This document shows, piece after piece, positions 16,736 to 23,346 of a stretch of 64,000 bases of DNA; position 1 is the first letter of the stretch; every line of letters begins with the position of its first letter. The translations under genes and the position numbers were made by a program. The stretch spans positions 62,001 through 126,000 of the forward strand of contig NZ_JAEMUX010000014.1 of the NCBI RefSeq assembly GCF_016598475.1, given 5' to 3'. The stretch comes from Streptomyces adelaidensis. GTDB lineage: Bacteria; Actinomycetota; Actinomycetes; Streptomycetales; Streptomycetaceae. The notes below the pieces were generated by a model that had not been told where the DNA came from, ran no database searches, and saw only the letters and a program-made list of their open reading frames with translations.

Positions 16736-17640
16736 TCACGGCAGAAGTGGCACACCATCCTCCGCAGCGCCCGGCTGCCCCGGAATGAGCGGCAGAGCAG
16801 CTGCCTTGCCCGGCCCGAACATGAGGCTGGACGGCTGCCGCGTCCGCCGGTCGGAGACCACGATCCCGCCCCGCCACTTGCGCTCCACGTCCTGGTACCG
16901 GAACTGGAGCTTCTTCAGCCGGGCCCCGAACTGCTCCCGCAGCGGCTGGTAGGCGTCATCGCAGTGCACGTTCCATGTCACGTCGTTCATGTACGTATGG
17001 CAGGCGACGGGAAGAGCAGCGACGAAACCAGCAGATCCGCGAGCTGGAGGAGCGTGTGCGTATCGCTGTGCCCGAAGACGGGCGACTCGATGACGCCGCG
17101 CAGGCTGTCCCCGCCCGCTCGGTACTTGCGCGTGGTCACGCAGTGCACGTTTGGCGCGTTCTTCACTTTCGTACGGCTGTCAAGCACCATCATGCCGCGT
17201 GAGTGCTCATGGGCGAGCTGCGCCTGAAAGGTCTCGGTGAGCGACCCGACGGAGGCGGGATAGACCCCGGACTCGTCAAAGGCCAGGCCTTCCTCCTTCA
17301 CCCACACCCGGGCGAGCACCTTGGCATCGTGCCGTTCCAGTATGTCGAGCACGGAGGCCAGCAACTCCATTGCCGCACGCAGCCATTGATGGTTCCCGGC
17401 CCGGAGGTTCTTCCGTACGTCCGAGCCCTTGATCTCGTGCTGGATCACATCGGACAGCTGCTCGGCCCTGCGCAGCTGTGGCCGGTAGTGCTTCTTCACC
17501 TCAAGGAAGCCCCAGGTGAGGTCCTTCACCTGGGATCGAGGAACGGTGAACCCGCCGACGACGAGTACGGGTGGCGCGTCGGGCCGGGCAGGATCGAGCG
17601 TCTGCCCGTTCCCCGCCTCGTCGATGTAGCAGAGATGCAC
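16736..17640 (-). pseudogene. DUF3800 protein gene with a C-terminal frameshift
   Basis: The 5' part (GTG 17640 to stop 16987, 217 aa) has DUF3800 hallmarks: N-terminal YIDEAGN, a central DSRTKVKN and HTLLQLADLL near its end. The start is set by GGGGAGG 9 nt upstream. It stops after LLFPSPAIRT, but the next frame continues ACHTYMNDVTWNVHCDDA through FGARLKKLQF to a GGIVVSD segment, which looks like the missing C-terminus. One extra C in the CCC run (plus-strand GGG at 17009-17011) would fuse them as LLFPVACHTY. Either a single-base deletion inactivated the gene or this is a sequencing error. DUF3800 proteins are RNase H-like, of unknown function, and often occur in mobile or defence loci. Confidence 0.65.
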
Positions 17641-17666
17641 CGAACCGAACCTCCCCGGAAACACAT

Positions 17667-17696
17667 CTGTGGCCGCCCCCGAAGGGACGGCCACAG
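17667..17696. terminator. hairpin upstream of the DUF3800 gene
   Basis: CTGTGGCCG (17667-17675) pairs with CGGCCACAG (17688-17696), and the loop can form an inner CCC/GGG pairing. It lies about 27 nt upstream of the DUF3800 start and downstream of the RelE-like gene on the same strand, so it may end the toxin transcript or act in the DUF3800 leader. Confidence 0.45.
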
Positions 17697-17824
17697 GGTC
17701 TGCGCAGCCATATGCGCGATATTTTGTGTGCTGATCCGCATCGTGCCAACGCCGTGGTGTCCTGGTCAAGCCGGACGTCACCGTGAGTTGATGCCGGTCA
17801 CCCTTTGTGGCTGAAATCGTGTGT

Positions 17825-18064
17825 TCAGATCGCGACCAGATCGATCACATCGATCACTACGTGGCGGTTCGACACGACGTAGGTGATGAATCCCCCGGCG
17901 AAGGGCGCCGACCAACTGCTGTCCCGGTTGCTCTGGGCTGGTGATCCGAACGGATTGAGGCTGATCCTCTTCTCCAGCTCCTCAAGCGCTGCCCGTTGAG
18001 GAGCGGTCAGGGTGGCCTTGCGCCGAGCGGCTCGGTCCACGTACCTGATCGTGTACGCGCTCAC
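17825..18064 (-). CDS. RelE-like toxin of a toxin-antitoxin-like pair
   Basis: 79 aa from GTG 18064, whose GTGA overlaps the upstream gene's stop; GTG 18070 is two codons longer. The pattern is RelE-like: YTIRYVDRAARRKATL, a helical PQRAALEELEKRISLNPF, then AGGFITYVVSNRHVVIDVIDLVAI. Expected role: ribosome-dependent mRNA cleavage, blocked by the co-translated partner. Residues 40-52 (GSPAQSNRDSSWSAPF) fit the loop before the catalytic strands. Confidence 0.65.
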   Translation of the reverse strand: MSAYTIRYVDRAARRKATLTAPQRAALEELEKRISLNPFGSPAQSNRDSSWSAPFAGGFITYVVSNRHVVIDVIDLVAI

Positions 18065-18387
18065 GCCCACCTGCCCGTATCCAGGGGGTTACCGGCGGCA
18101 TCGAATGGGCGCCCCTCCTCGTCCCAGAAGACCAGCCCCTCGGTGTCACCCTCGGTCATGCGCGTGATGGCCTGCTCGACCTCGTCCAGATAGCCCGGGG
18201 TCGCACAGGCGCAGGCAAACGGCAACCACTTGTCGAGTACGGCGTCCAGGGCACCCTGATCGAAGTCGGCGGCGGCGCCGAGCCAGTCCCGCTCGAAGCC
18301 TTTCAGCCAGTCCGGTCGCCGCTCCAGCGCCGCGCGAATGGCATCAGGCGCTCTCTCGCAGGCGTTCGGATCGACTTCGTGGGCCAT
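18061..18387 (-). CDS. DUF6247-like antitoxin candidate
   Basis: 108 aa from ATG 18387, with GGAGG 12-15 nt upstream. The N-terminal half is helical (APDAIRAALERRPDWLKGFE, then ALDAVLDKWLPFACACATPG) and resembles DUF6247, a family I recall next to RelE/ParE toxins; this needs a profile search. The C-terminus is acidic and Gly-rich (LVFWDEEGRPFDAAGNPLD). Its stop overlaps the toxin start by 4 nt, the classic coupling of an antitoxin-toxin operon with the antitoxin first. Confidence 0.6.
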   Translation of the reverse strand: MAHEVDPNACERAPDAIRAALERRPDWLKGFERDWLGAAADFDQGALDAVLDKWLPFACACATPGYLDEVEQAITRMTEGDTEGLVFWDEEGRPFDAAGNPLDTGRWA

Positions 18388-18523
18388 GATCGGAGACCTC
18401 CGGCGAGGAGCAGCTGAGTGGCTGCCCACGGTAGAGGGGGCGGGCCGGGCCCCGCACCCCGGACCCGCGATGACCGCGTTCGAGTCGGAGTGCGAACGCC
18501 GACGGCTGCCCCTGTCCGGCACC

Positions 18524-18853
18524 TCACGCAAGGAGACCACCCGTGTCCGACTCGACCTGCGGCCATACGAGGCTGCCTACGCTGCCGGGGCGCATGGAGA
18601 TGAGCTGCGCGGCGCGCTCGGGGTTGCGCAGCGACATGCGGAACCCGCCGTCCAGGGCGGCGACTTGGGCGCTTCCGTCGTCGTGGGCGAGGCCCCAGGC
18701 AGCTACGCGGGCGTCGCGGTCGCCGTCCTCGGTGGCGTACTCCTCGACTACGGCGAAGAGGCGGGGGGCGGTGGCGTTGACGAGGGCGTGGATCTCTGCG
18801 GTGAAGGCGTCGGGGCGGTCGGGTTTCGGGAGGCCCGGGCATACGGTGGTCAT
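18524..18853 (-). CDS. hypothetical protein divergent from the XRE regulator
   Basis: 109 aa from ATG 18853, with AGGAG 8 nt upstream. It reads as a soluble globular protein (MTTVCPGLPKPDRPDAFTAE, VNATAPRLFAVVEEYATEDG, FRMSLRNPERAAQLI). No family is recognised. It is divergent from the XRE regulator across 150 nt holding a 14-nt palindrome, which suggests shared control. Proteins of this kind often sit beside XRE/DUF397 pairs in Streptomyces, but that is recollection. Confidence 0.6.
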   Translation of the reverse strand: MTTVCPGLPKPDRPDAFTAEIHALVNATAPRLFAVVEEYATEDGDRDARVAAWGLAHDDGSAQVAALDGGFRMSLRNPERAAQLISMRPGSVGSLVWPQVESDTGGLLA

Positions 18854-18907
18854 GGCAATTCTCCTGTCCATCGAGGGAGTTGCTGTGTTAGAACGATAGA
18901 CACAAGC

Positions 18908-18944
18908 GCATAGATCTATGCTCTAACTCCTGTATGTTCTATGC
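18908..18944. promoter_or_regulatory. operator candidate in a divergent promoter
   Basis: GCATAGATCTATGC (18908-18921) is a perfect 14-nt palindrome, and its half-site TCTATGC recurs at 18938-18944. AGAAC near 18892 and GTTCT near 18937 add outer inverted symmetry. The region is AT-rich for this genome and lies between the starts at 18853 (-) and 19003 (+). The XRE protein is the obvious ligand. Confidence 0.5.
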
Positions 18945-19002
18945 GATTCACTCATGTGGGGGACGTGCATCGATCCCGCACGTGCAGGGAGAGGAGAAGG
19001 TA

Positions 19003-19854
19003 GTGGCAGCGAGTGCCCCACCCACGCTGAGGCAGCGACGCCTGGGAACCGAGTTGCGCAAGCTCCGCGAGCGGGCTGGGTTGAGCTCTACGGCAGGTGC
19101 CGCGCGCATCGGCGTGCAGCAGGCCCGGATGAGCATGATGGAGGCCGGGCGGCATGGCGTCAGCGAGGATCGCGTACGCACGCTGGCACTCGCCTACTCC
19201 TGCGACGACAGCGACCTGGTCGAGGCGCTGGCGGCGATGACCGGGCGTCGCGGCCGGGGCTGGTGGGACGAATACCGAGAACTGCTCCCACCCTCACTTG
19301 TGGAGGTCGCCGAGTTCGAGGCCGACGCCACCGGACTGCGAGTTGGCGTGGTCGTCACCATGCCGGGCCTGGTTCAGACCCTCGACCATGCACGTGCGGC
19401 CTTCCAGCAGAGCGTTCCCGCCCTGCGACCGCACGAGATCGAACACCGGGTCTCGTTCCGCATCAAGCGTCAAGCCATCCTGTTCGGGGCGCTGCCACTC
19501 CCCTACACCGCGATCGTCCACGAGGCCGCCCTGCGGATTCGGGCGGGCTCCCCTGACGTGATGCGCGAGCAGCTTCTGCACCTGAACGAGATGGGCGAGC
19601 GCGACAACATCCGCATCCTCGTCGTCCCCTTCGAGCAGGTCCACTTTCCGGCCTCGGGTCAGCCCATCAGTTATGCGTCAGGACATGTCCCACAGCTGGA
19701 CACAGTCCTCCTCGACTCCGACCACGGCTGCGAATTCCTCGACGCCGAAGCCCAGTTGCATCGATACCGCTCCGTACTCGACCGTATGGAGGCGTGCGCG
19801 CTCACGCCCCAGAAGAGCCGCGACTTCATCCGCCGCCTCGCCAAGGACCTGTGA
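19003..19854 (+). CDS. XRE-family regulator with DUF5753-type C-terminus
   Basis: 283 aa from GTG 19003, chosen for GGAGAGGAGAAGG just upstream; the open frame before it lies in the promoter. Residues 10-70 are an XRE helix-turn-helix (LGTELRKLRERAGLSSTAGA, QQARMSMMEAGRHGVSEDRV). The rest is a DUF5753 domain (GLVQTLDHARAAF, ERDNIRILVVPFEQVHF, SYASGHVPQLDTVLLDSDHG). Such Scr1-type regulators in Streptomyces pair with a small DUF397 protein encoded next, as here (9 nt gap), and some influence antibiotic production. Confidence 0.88.
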   Translation: MAASAPPTLRQRRLGTELRKLRERAGLSSTAGAARIGVQQARMSMMEAGRHGVSEDRVRTLALAYSCDDSDLVEALAAMTGRRGRGWWDEYRELLPPSLVEVAEFEADATGLRVGVVVTMPGLVQTLDHARAAFQQSVPALRPHEIEHRVSFRIKRQAILFGALPLPYTAIVHEAALRIRAGSPDVMREQLLHLNEMGERDNIRILVVPFEQVHFPASGQPISYASGHVPQLDTVLLDSDHGCEFLDAEAQLHRYRSVLDRMEACALTPQKSRDFIRRLAKDL

Positions 19855-19863
19855 GGGATACCT

Positions 19864-20223
19864 GTGCATTGCTACATCTGGCAGAAATCCTCGTACAGCA
19901 CCGAGGGCGCGAACTGCCTCAACCTCGCCACCGCCCCCGACGGCACCCTCCGCCTGCGCGAGAGTGTCGACCCTGGCCGAATACTGGCCGTGAACCGCGA
20001 AGGACTCTCCGCGCTGTTGGCGGCGATCAAGCCGACCTGGCAGAAGTCGTCATTCAGCGCCGAGGCGGCAAACTGCGTGAACGTGGCCGCCATGCCTGAC
20101 GACACCCTCCGCCTGCGCGAGAGTGACGACCCTGGCCGAATACTGGCCGTGAACCGCAAAGGGCTCTCCGCGCTGCTGACGGCCGTCAAAACCGACCGCC
20201 TTCCGGCAACGGCACTCAGCTGA
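19864..20223 (+). CDS. tandem double DUF397 protein
   Basis: 119 aa from GTG 19864. Two DUF397 units lie in tandem: YIWQKSSYSTEGANCLNLAT and TWQKSSFSAEAANCVNVAA, each followed by TLRLRES-DPGRILAVNR. The repeat period is exactly 159 nt (TGG codons at 19879 and 20038). DUF397 proteins are normally single-domain, about 60-80 aa, and partner the upstream XRE regulator. The duplication doubles the domain. The second halves are almost identical in DNA and the first halves have diverged. Confidence 0.88.
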   Translation: MHCYIWQKSSYSTEGANCLNLATAPDGTLRLRESVDPGRILAVNREGLSALLAAIKPTWQKSSFSAEAANCVNVAAMPDDTLRLRESDDPGRILAVNRKGLSALLTAVKTDRLPATALS

Positions 20224-20321
20224 CCTCGCCCGCGCCCTCTCGGTCCGTGTGGTTGCACTGAGGCGTAGGCCGGTATGGTCCGGACAAGCATCACGAATGT
20301 GACGGGGAAGAGGTGATCACG

Positions 20322-20963
20322 ATGGCGTACTCCACGCATATGGCTGCGGCGCTCTCCGGCGCCACCGTGAACCAGCTCAGGTCGTGGCGGATCAACCGCG
20401 GCGCCAAGGGCCAGTTCCTGATGCCCGAACTTGGCACTCGCCCCCGCGCCGCGTACTCCTTCCGTGACGTCCTGGCTCTGCGTACCTGCGTACGACTGCG
20501 GCAGGACTTCTCCCTCCAGAAGATCCGCACGGCGATCGGTACGCTCCGCGGCCTGGGAGAGACGGCCCACCTGGCGTCGTACCAACTGGTCACGGACGGC
20601 TCCAGCATCGTCCTGTATGACGACGAACACCCGACCGACCTCCTGGACCGTCCGGGGCAGCGCGTGGTGGCGACCCTGACCGACATCCTTGAGCCCTTCG
20701 CTCCCCGGCCTGGCGTAGTGGTGCCACACCTGCTGCACCCGACGACGCACGTTGCCGTGGATCCGGCCAACCAGGGGGGCCATCCGGTGATCACAGGTAC
20801 GCGCGTGCCGTACGAAGCGGTGGCGGAGCTCCTCGAAGACGGTGTCCCGCTGGAACGAATCCCGGACTACTACCCGGCGGTGACGGTGGACGCTGCTCGT
20901 GACGCAGCCGGGTTCGCCCGCTACGTCGACAGCTACCTCCCGAGCGGAAGTCGCGCCTCCTGA
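20322..20963 (+). CDS. DUF433 antitoxin-like protein with MerR-like N-terminus
   Basis: 213 aa from ATG 20322, with GAAGAGG 8 nt upstream (GTG 20313 falls inside that site). Residues 1-75 look like a MerR/HTH domain (HMAAALSGATVNQLRSWRI, AYSFRDVLALRTCVRLR). The C-terminal 75 residues are DUF433 (GGHPVITGTRVPYEAVAELL, GVPLERIPDYYPAVTVDAAR). DUF433 proteins accompany PIN-like DUF5615 toxins as presumed antitoxins, and the next gene is exactly that, starting in the stop codon (TGATG). It should bind DNA and neutralise the PIN partner. Confidence 0.8.
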   Translation: MAYSTHMAAALSGATVNQLRSWRINRGAKGQFLMPELGTRPRAAYSFRDVLALRTCVRLRQDFSLQKIRTAIGTLRGLGETAHLASYQLVTDGSSIVLYDDEHPTDLLDRPGQRVVATLTDILEPFAPRPGVVVPHLLHPTTHVAVDPANQGGHPVITGTRVPYEAVAELLEDGVPLERIPDYYPAVTVDAARDAAGFARYVDSYLPSGSRAS

Positions 20964-21212
20964 TGCGCCTTCTCGTCGACGAGAACACAGCGGTGCAGCT
21001 CCTGGTCCCTCTTCGATACGTGCTGCCCCAGCACCAGGTCGACCACGTGACCGAAGTGAAGTGGTCGGGCGAGAAGGATGTTCAGCTCCTCTTGGACGCA
21101 GCCCGCAAGGGATACGACGTCCTGTTGACGAAGGACGGACGCCAGCTCGAAGACCCTGACGAGACGGACTCGATCAAGAAGGCCGGCATCCATCCGTGAT
21201 CTAGCGAGGGGA

Positions 21213-21232
21213 CCCTCGGCTTGAGCCGAGGG
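21213..21232 (+). repeat. left-end hairpin of the IS element
   Basis: A perfect 8-bp stem with a TTGA tetraloop, 22 nt inside the left boundary. Y1 transposases recognise such subterminal hairpins on single-stranded DNA. Confidence 0.8.
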
Positions 21233-21330
21233 AGGAATCGCTTCTCTCGACTGCTCTGACCTCCACTTTCTGTACGGATCCGCAGTGCCGGCCTGGGCCA
21301 CGGCATCACGGACTGTTATACCTGTCGCGT

Positions 21331-21774
21331 GTGTATAGTGATCGCGTGACTGTGATCCGGACGGTTCGCCGGTTCTCCGGCGGTGTGTACGACCTCGGGC
21401 TCCACGTGGTGTGGTGCCCGAAGTACCGCCGTCCGGTCCTCGGCGGCCGGGTCGCGGCCCGCCTGGAGGAGCTGATCCGCCAGAAGGCCGACGAGCGGGG
21501 GTGGGAGATCGTGGCGCTTGAGGTGATGCCCGACCACGTCCACCTGTTCGTCAAGCACGATACGAAGTCGTCGGCCTCATATGTGGCCAACCAGTTCAAG
21601 GGCTTCACGTCCCGCGTGCTGCGTACGGAGTTCCCGCACCTCAAGAGCCAACTGCCCACCCTGTGGTCGTCGTCATACTTCGCCGCTTCCGTGGGCGCGG
21701 TCGGCGCGGACACGGTGCAGCGGTACATCGAGACGCAGTGGGAGCGCCCGTGGCAGAAGGGGGAGCAGGCGTGA
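21331..21774 (+). CDS. tnpA: IS200/IS605 Y1 transposase TnpA
   Basis: 147 aa from GTG 21331 (GTG 21346 is a possible later start). It is a HUH single-strand transposase: the metal-binding pair is His69/His71 in MPDHVHLFV and the nucleophile is probably Tyr132 in ADTVQRYIETQ. Length is normal and no frameshift is seen. It should excise and insert the element as single-stranded DNA. Its stop overlaps the tnpB start. Confidence 0.92.
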   Translation: MYSDRVTVIRTVRRFSGGVYDLGLHVVWCPKYRRPVLGGRVAARLEELIRQKADERGWEIVALEVMPDHVHLFVKHDTKSSASYVANQFKGFTSRVLRTEFPHLKSQLPTLWSSSYFAASVGAVGADTVQRYIETQWERPWQKGEQA

Positions 21775-22967
21775 TCCGCGCGTACAAGTTCCGCCTGCGC
21801 CCCACCGTCCGCCAGGAGCAGGCGCTGCGCGAGATGCTCCGGGATCACTGCTCGCTCTACAACGGCGCGCTGCAGGAGCGCCGGGACGCCTGGCGGCACA
21901 GCTCGAAGACAAGCATCAGGTACGGCGACCAGTCCGGGCAGCTCAAGGAGGTCCGCGCCTTCGATACGGAGCGCCAGGGCCGCTGGTCGTTCTCCTCCCA
22001 GCAGGCCACCCTGCGCCGCCTGGACAAGGCCTTCCAGGCGTTCTTCCGCCGGGTCAAGAGCGGCGAGAAGCCCGGCTATCCGCGCTTCAAGGGCGTCGGA
22101 CACTTCGACACCGTCGTCTTCCCCAAAGACGGCGACGGCTGCCGCTGGGACTCCACCCCGCACGACCTGCATACCCGTGTGCGGCTTCAAGGCGTCGGAC
22201 ACATCCGTGTGCACCAGCACCGGCCGGTCAAGGGCCGGGTGAAGACGATCACGATCAAGCGGGAAAGCAACCGCTGGTACGTGGTCCTGTCCTGCGACGA
22301 GGTGCCCGCCGAGCCGCTGCCGGCCACCGGCCAGGTCGTCGGCATCGACCTGGGCGTCGCCCACTTCCTGACCACCTCCACCGGTGAGCACATCGCCAAC
22401 CCCCGCTTCCTCCAAGCGGCGGCCGAGGAACTCGCCGAAGCACAGCGGCACCTGGCGACCTTCCCCAAGCGCACCAAGGCGCACCGCGCCGCCGCCCGGA
22501 AGGTCGCCAAGATCCACGCGAAGATCCGGCGCCAGCGCCTGGACTACGCGCACAAGACCGCGCTCACCCTCATCCGCGATCACGACGCGATCGCGCACGA
22601 GCGGTTGAACACCGCGGGCATGACCAAAGCGCCCGCCCTCAAGCCCGACCCCGAACAGCTCGGTGTGTTCCTGCCGAACCAGCGGGCGGCGAAGGCCGGG
22701 CTGAACCGGTCGATTCTCGACGCGGGTTGGGGGGTATTCCTCGCGATCCTCACCAGCAAGGCTGAAAGCGCCGGTCGGACCGTCGTCGCGGTGGACCCCC
22801 GCAACACCTCCCGCACCTGCCCGTCCTGCGGGCACGTGGCGAAGGAGAACCGCCTCACCCAGGCGAAGTTCCAGTGCACGACGTGCGGGTTCGCGGCCAA
22901 CGCGGACCACGTCGGCGCGCTGAACGTCCTCGACAGGGCCGGGCTGGTCCTCTGCGACGTGGCCTAG
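21771..22967 (+). CDS. tnpB: IS605-type TnpB RNA-guided nuclease
   Basis: 398 aa from GTG 21771, with GGGGGAG upstream and a GTGA overlap with tnpA. The RuvC-like catalytic set appears complete: Asp193 (VVGIDLGVAHF), Glu277 (AHERLNTAGM) and Asp379 (NADHVGALN). A zinc ribbon is seen (CPSCGHV and CTTCGFA). TnpB is the ancestor of Cas12 nucleases and uses an RNA from the element's 3' end to cut target sites, helping the IS persist. The protein appears intact. Confidence 0.93.
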   Translation: MIRAYKFRLRPTVRQEQALREMLRDHCSLYNGALQERRDAWRHSSKTSIRYGDQSGQLKEVRAFDTERQGRWSFSSQQATLRRLDKAFQAFFRRVKSGEKPGYPRFKGVGHFDTVVFPKDGDGCRWDSTPHDLHTRVRLQGVGHIRVHQHRPVKGRVKTITIKRESNRWYVVLSCDEVPAEPLPATGQVVGIDLGVAHFLTTSTGEHIANPRFLQAAAEELAEAQRHLATFPKRTKAHRAAARKVAKIHAKIRRQRLDYAHKTALTLIRDHDAIAHERLNTAGMTKAPALKPDPEQLGVFLPNQRAAKAGLNRSILDAGWGVFLAILTSKAESAGRTVVAVDPRNTSRTCPSCGHVAKENRLTQAKFQCTTCGFAANADHVGALNVLDRAGLVLCDVA

Positions 22968-23025
22968 CCACCGACACAGGAAGCCCGCGCGTTCACGCGT
23001 GGGTGGAGTCACCACATCCGGTACT
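22860..23025 (+). ncRNA. predicted TnpB guide RNA (omega/reRNA)
   Basis: TnpB guide RNAs come from the 3' end of tnpB plus the right end, with the guide reading into flanking DNA. Here the scaffold would include the hairpin 22984-23003 and the guide would begin near 23010 (CACCACATCCGGTACT), which is PIN-gene sequence. Both boundaries are guesses from family knowledge. Confidence 0.45.
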
Positions 23026-23346
23026 CGCAGAAGGAAAGCGGCGTCGGCGGGCTGGCTCTGGCTGTAGGGGCGATCATCGCCGCCATGCCTTTCGTGATGC
23101 GAGAACTTGACGCCGCCGACGGCCAACGACTCGTCCACATTCGAGGCCTGAGCCCGGTACCGAGCCAACGCTTCGAATCGACGGACCCCCGCCAGAGCCC
23201 ACCACGCTACTGGCGTTGACCGGAGCGGCGTTGTTTGAGCCCCATGGCCGTACGGTGACGGTATGGGCGGTGCCGAATCGGACCGAAGCAGTTCGGGACC
23301 ATCGACCTGGACACTCGGGTTACCCCTGAGCCGTAGGATCGCCCGT

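Larger units (their letters stand above)
21191..23009 (+). mobile_element. IS200/IS605-family element (tnpA + tnpB)
   Basis: About 1.82 kb, bounded by the interrupted PIN-like gene. The ends are uncertain by 1-2 nt because CA is present at both junctions. There is no target duplication, as expected for this family. Subterminal hairpins lie at 21213-21232 (CCCTCGGC/GCCGAGGG, TTGA loop) and 22984-23003 (CCCGCGCG/CGCGTGGG, TTCA loop). It carries a Y1 transposase and a TnpB nuclease in the same orientation, overlapping by 4 nt. Confidence 0.9.
20963..23219 (+). pseudogene. PIN-like (DUF5615-type) toxin gene split by an IS200/IS605 element
   Basis: The 5' part (ATG 20963 to 21190) encodes MRLLVDENTAVQLLVPLRYV... 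with PIN-like acidic motifs (LVDEN and DVLLTKD) and ends after KKAGIH when the element begins. The 3' part resumes at 23010 in frame as HHIRYSQKESGVGGLALAVG and runs 70 codons to TGA 23217-23219. Joining 21190 to 23010 restores a 145-aa protein. As it stands, translation stops at 21199 (78 aa), so the predicted nuclease is disrupted although its DUF433 partner is intact. Confidence 0.8.

Noticed and set aside
16632..16877. 81-aa minus-strand ORF with a Gln/Ala repeat
   Set aside because: The repeat comes from the GCGCCT hexamer run and the frame overlaps the DUF3800 C-terminus in another phase.
22874..23110. Plus-strand frame spanning the right end of the IS element
   Set aside because: It overlaps tnpB out of frame; the in-frame continuation of the PIN-like gene explains the DNA after 23010.
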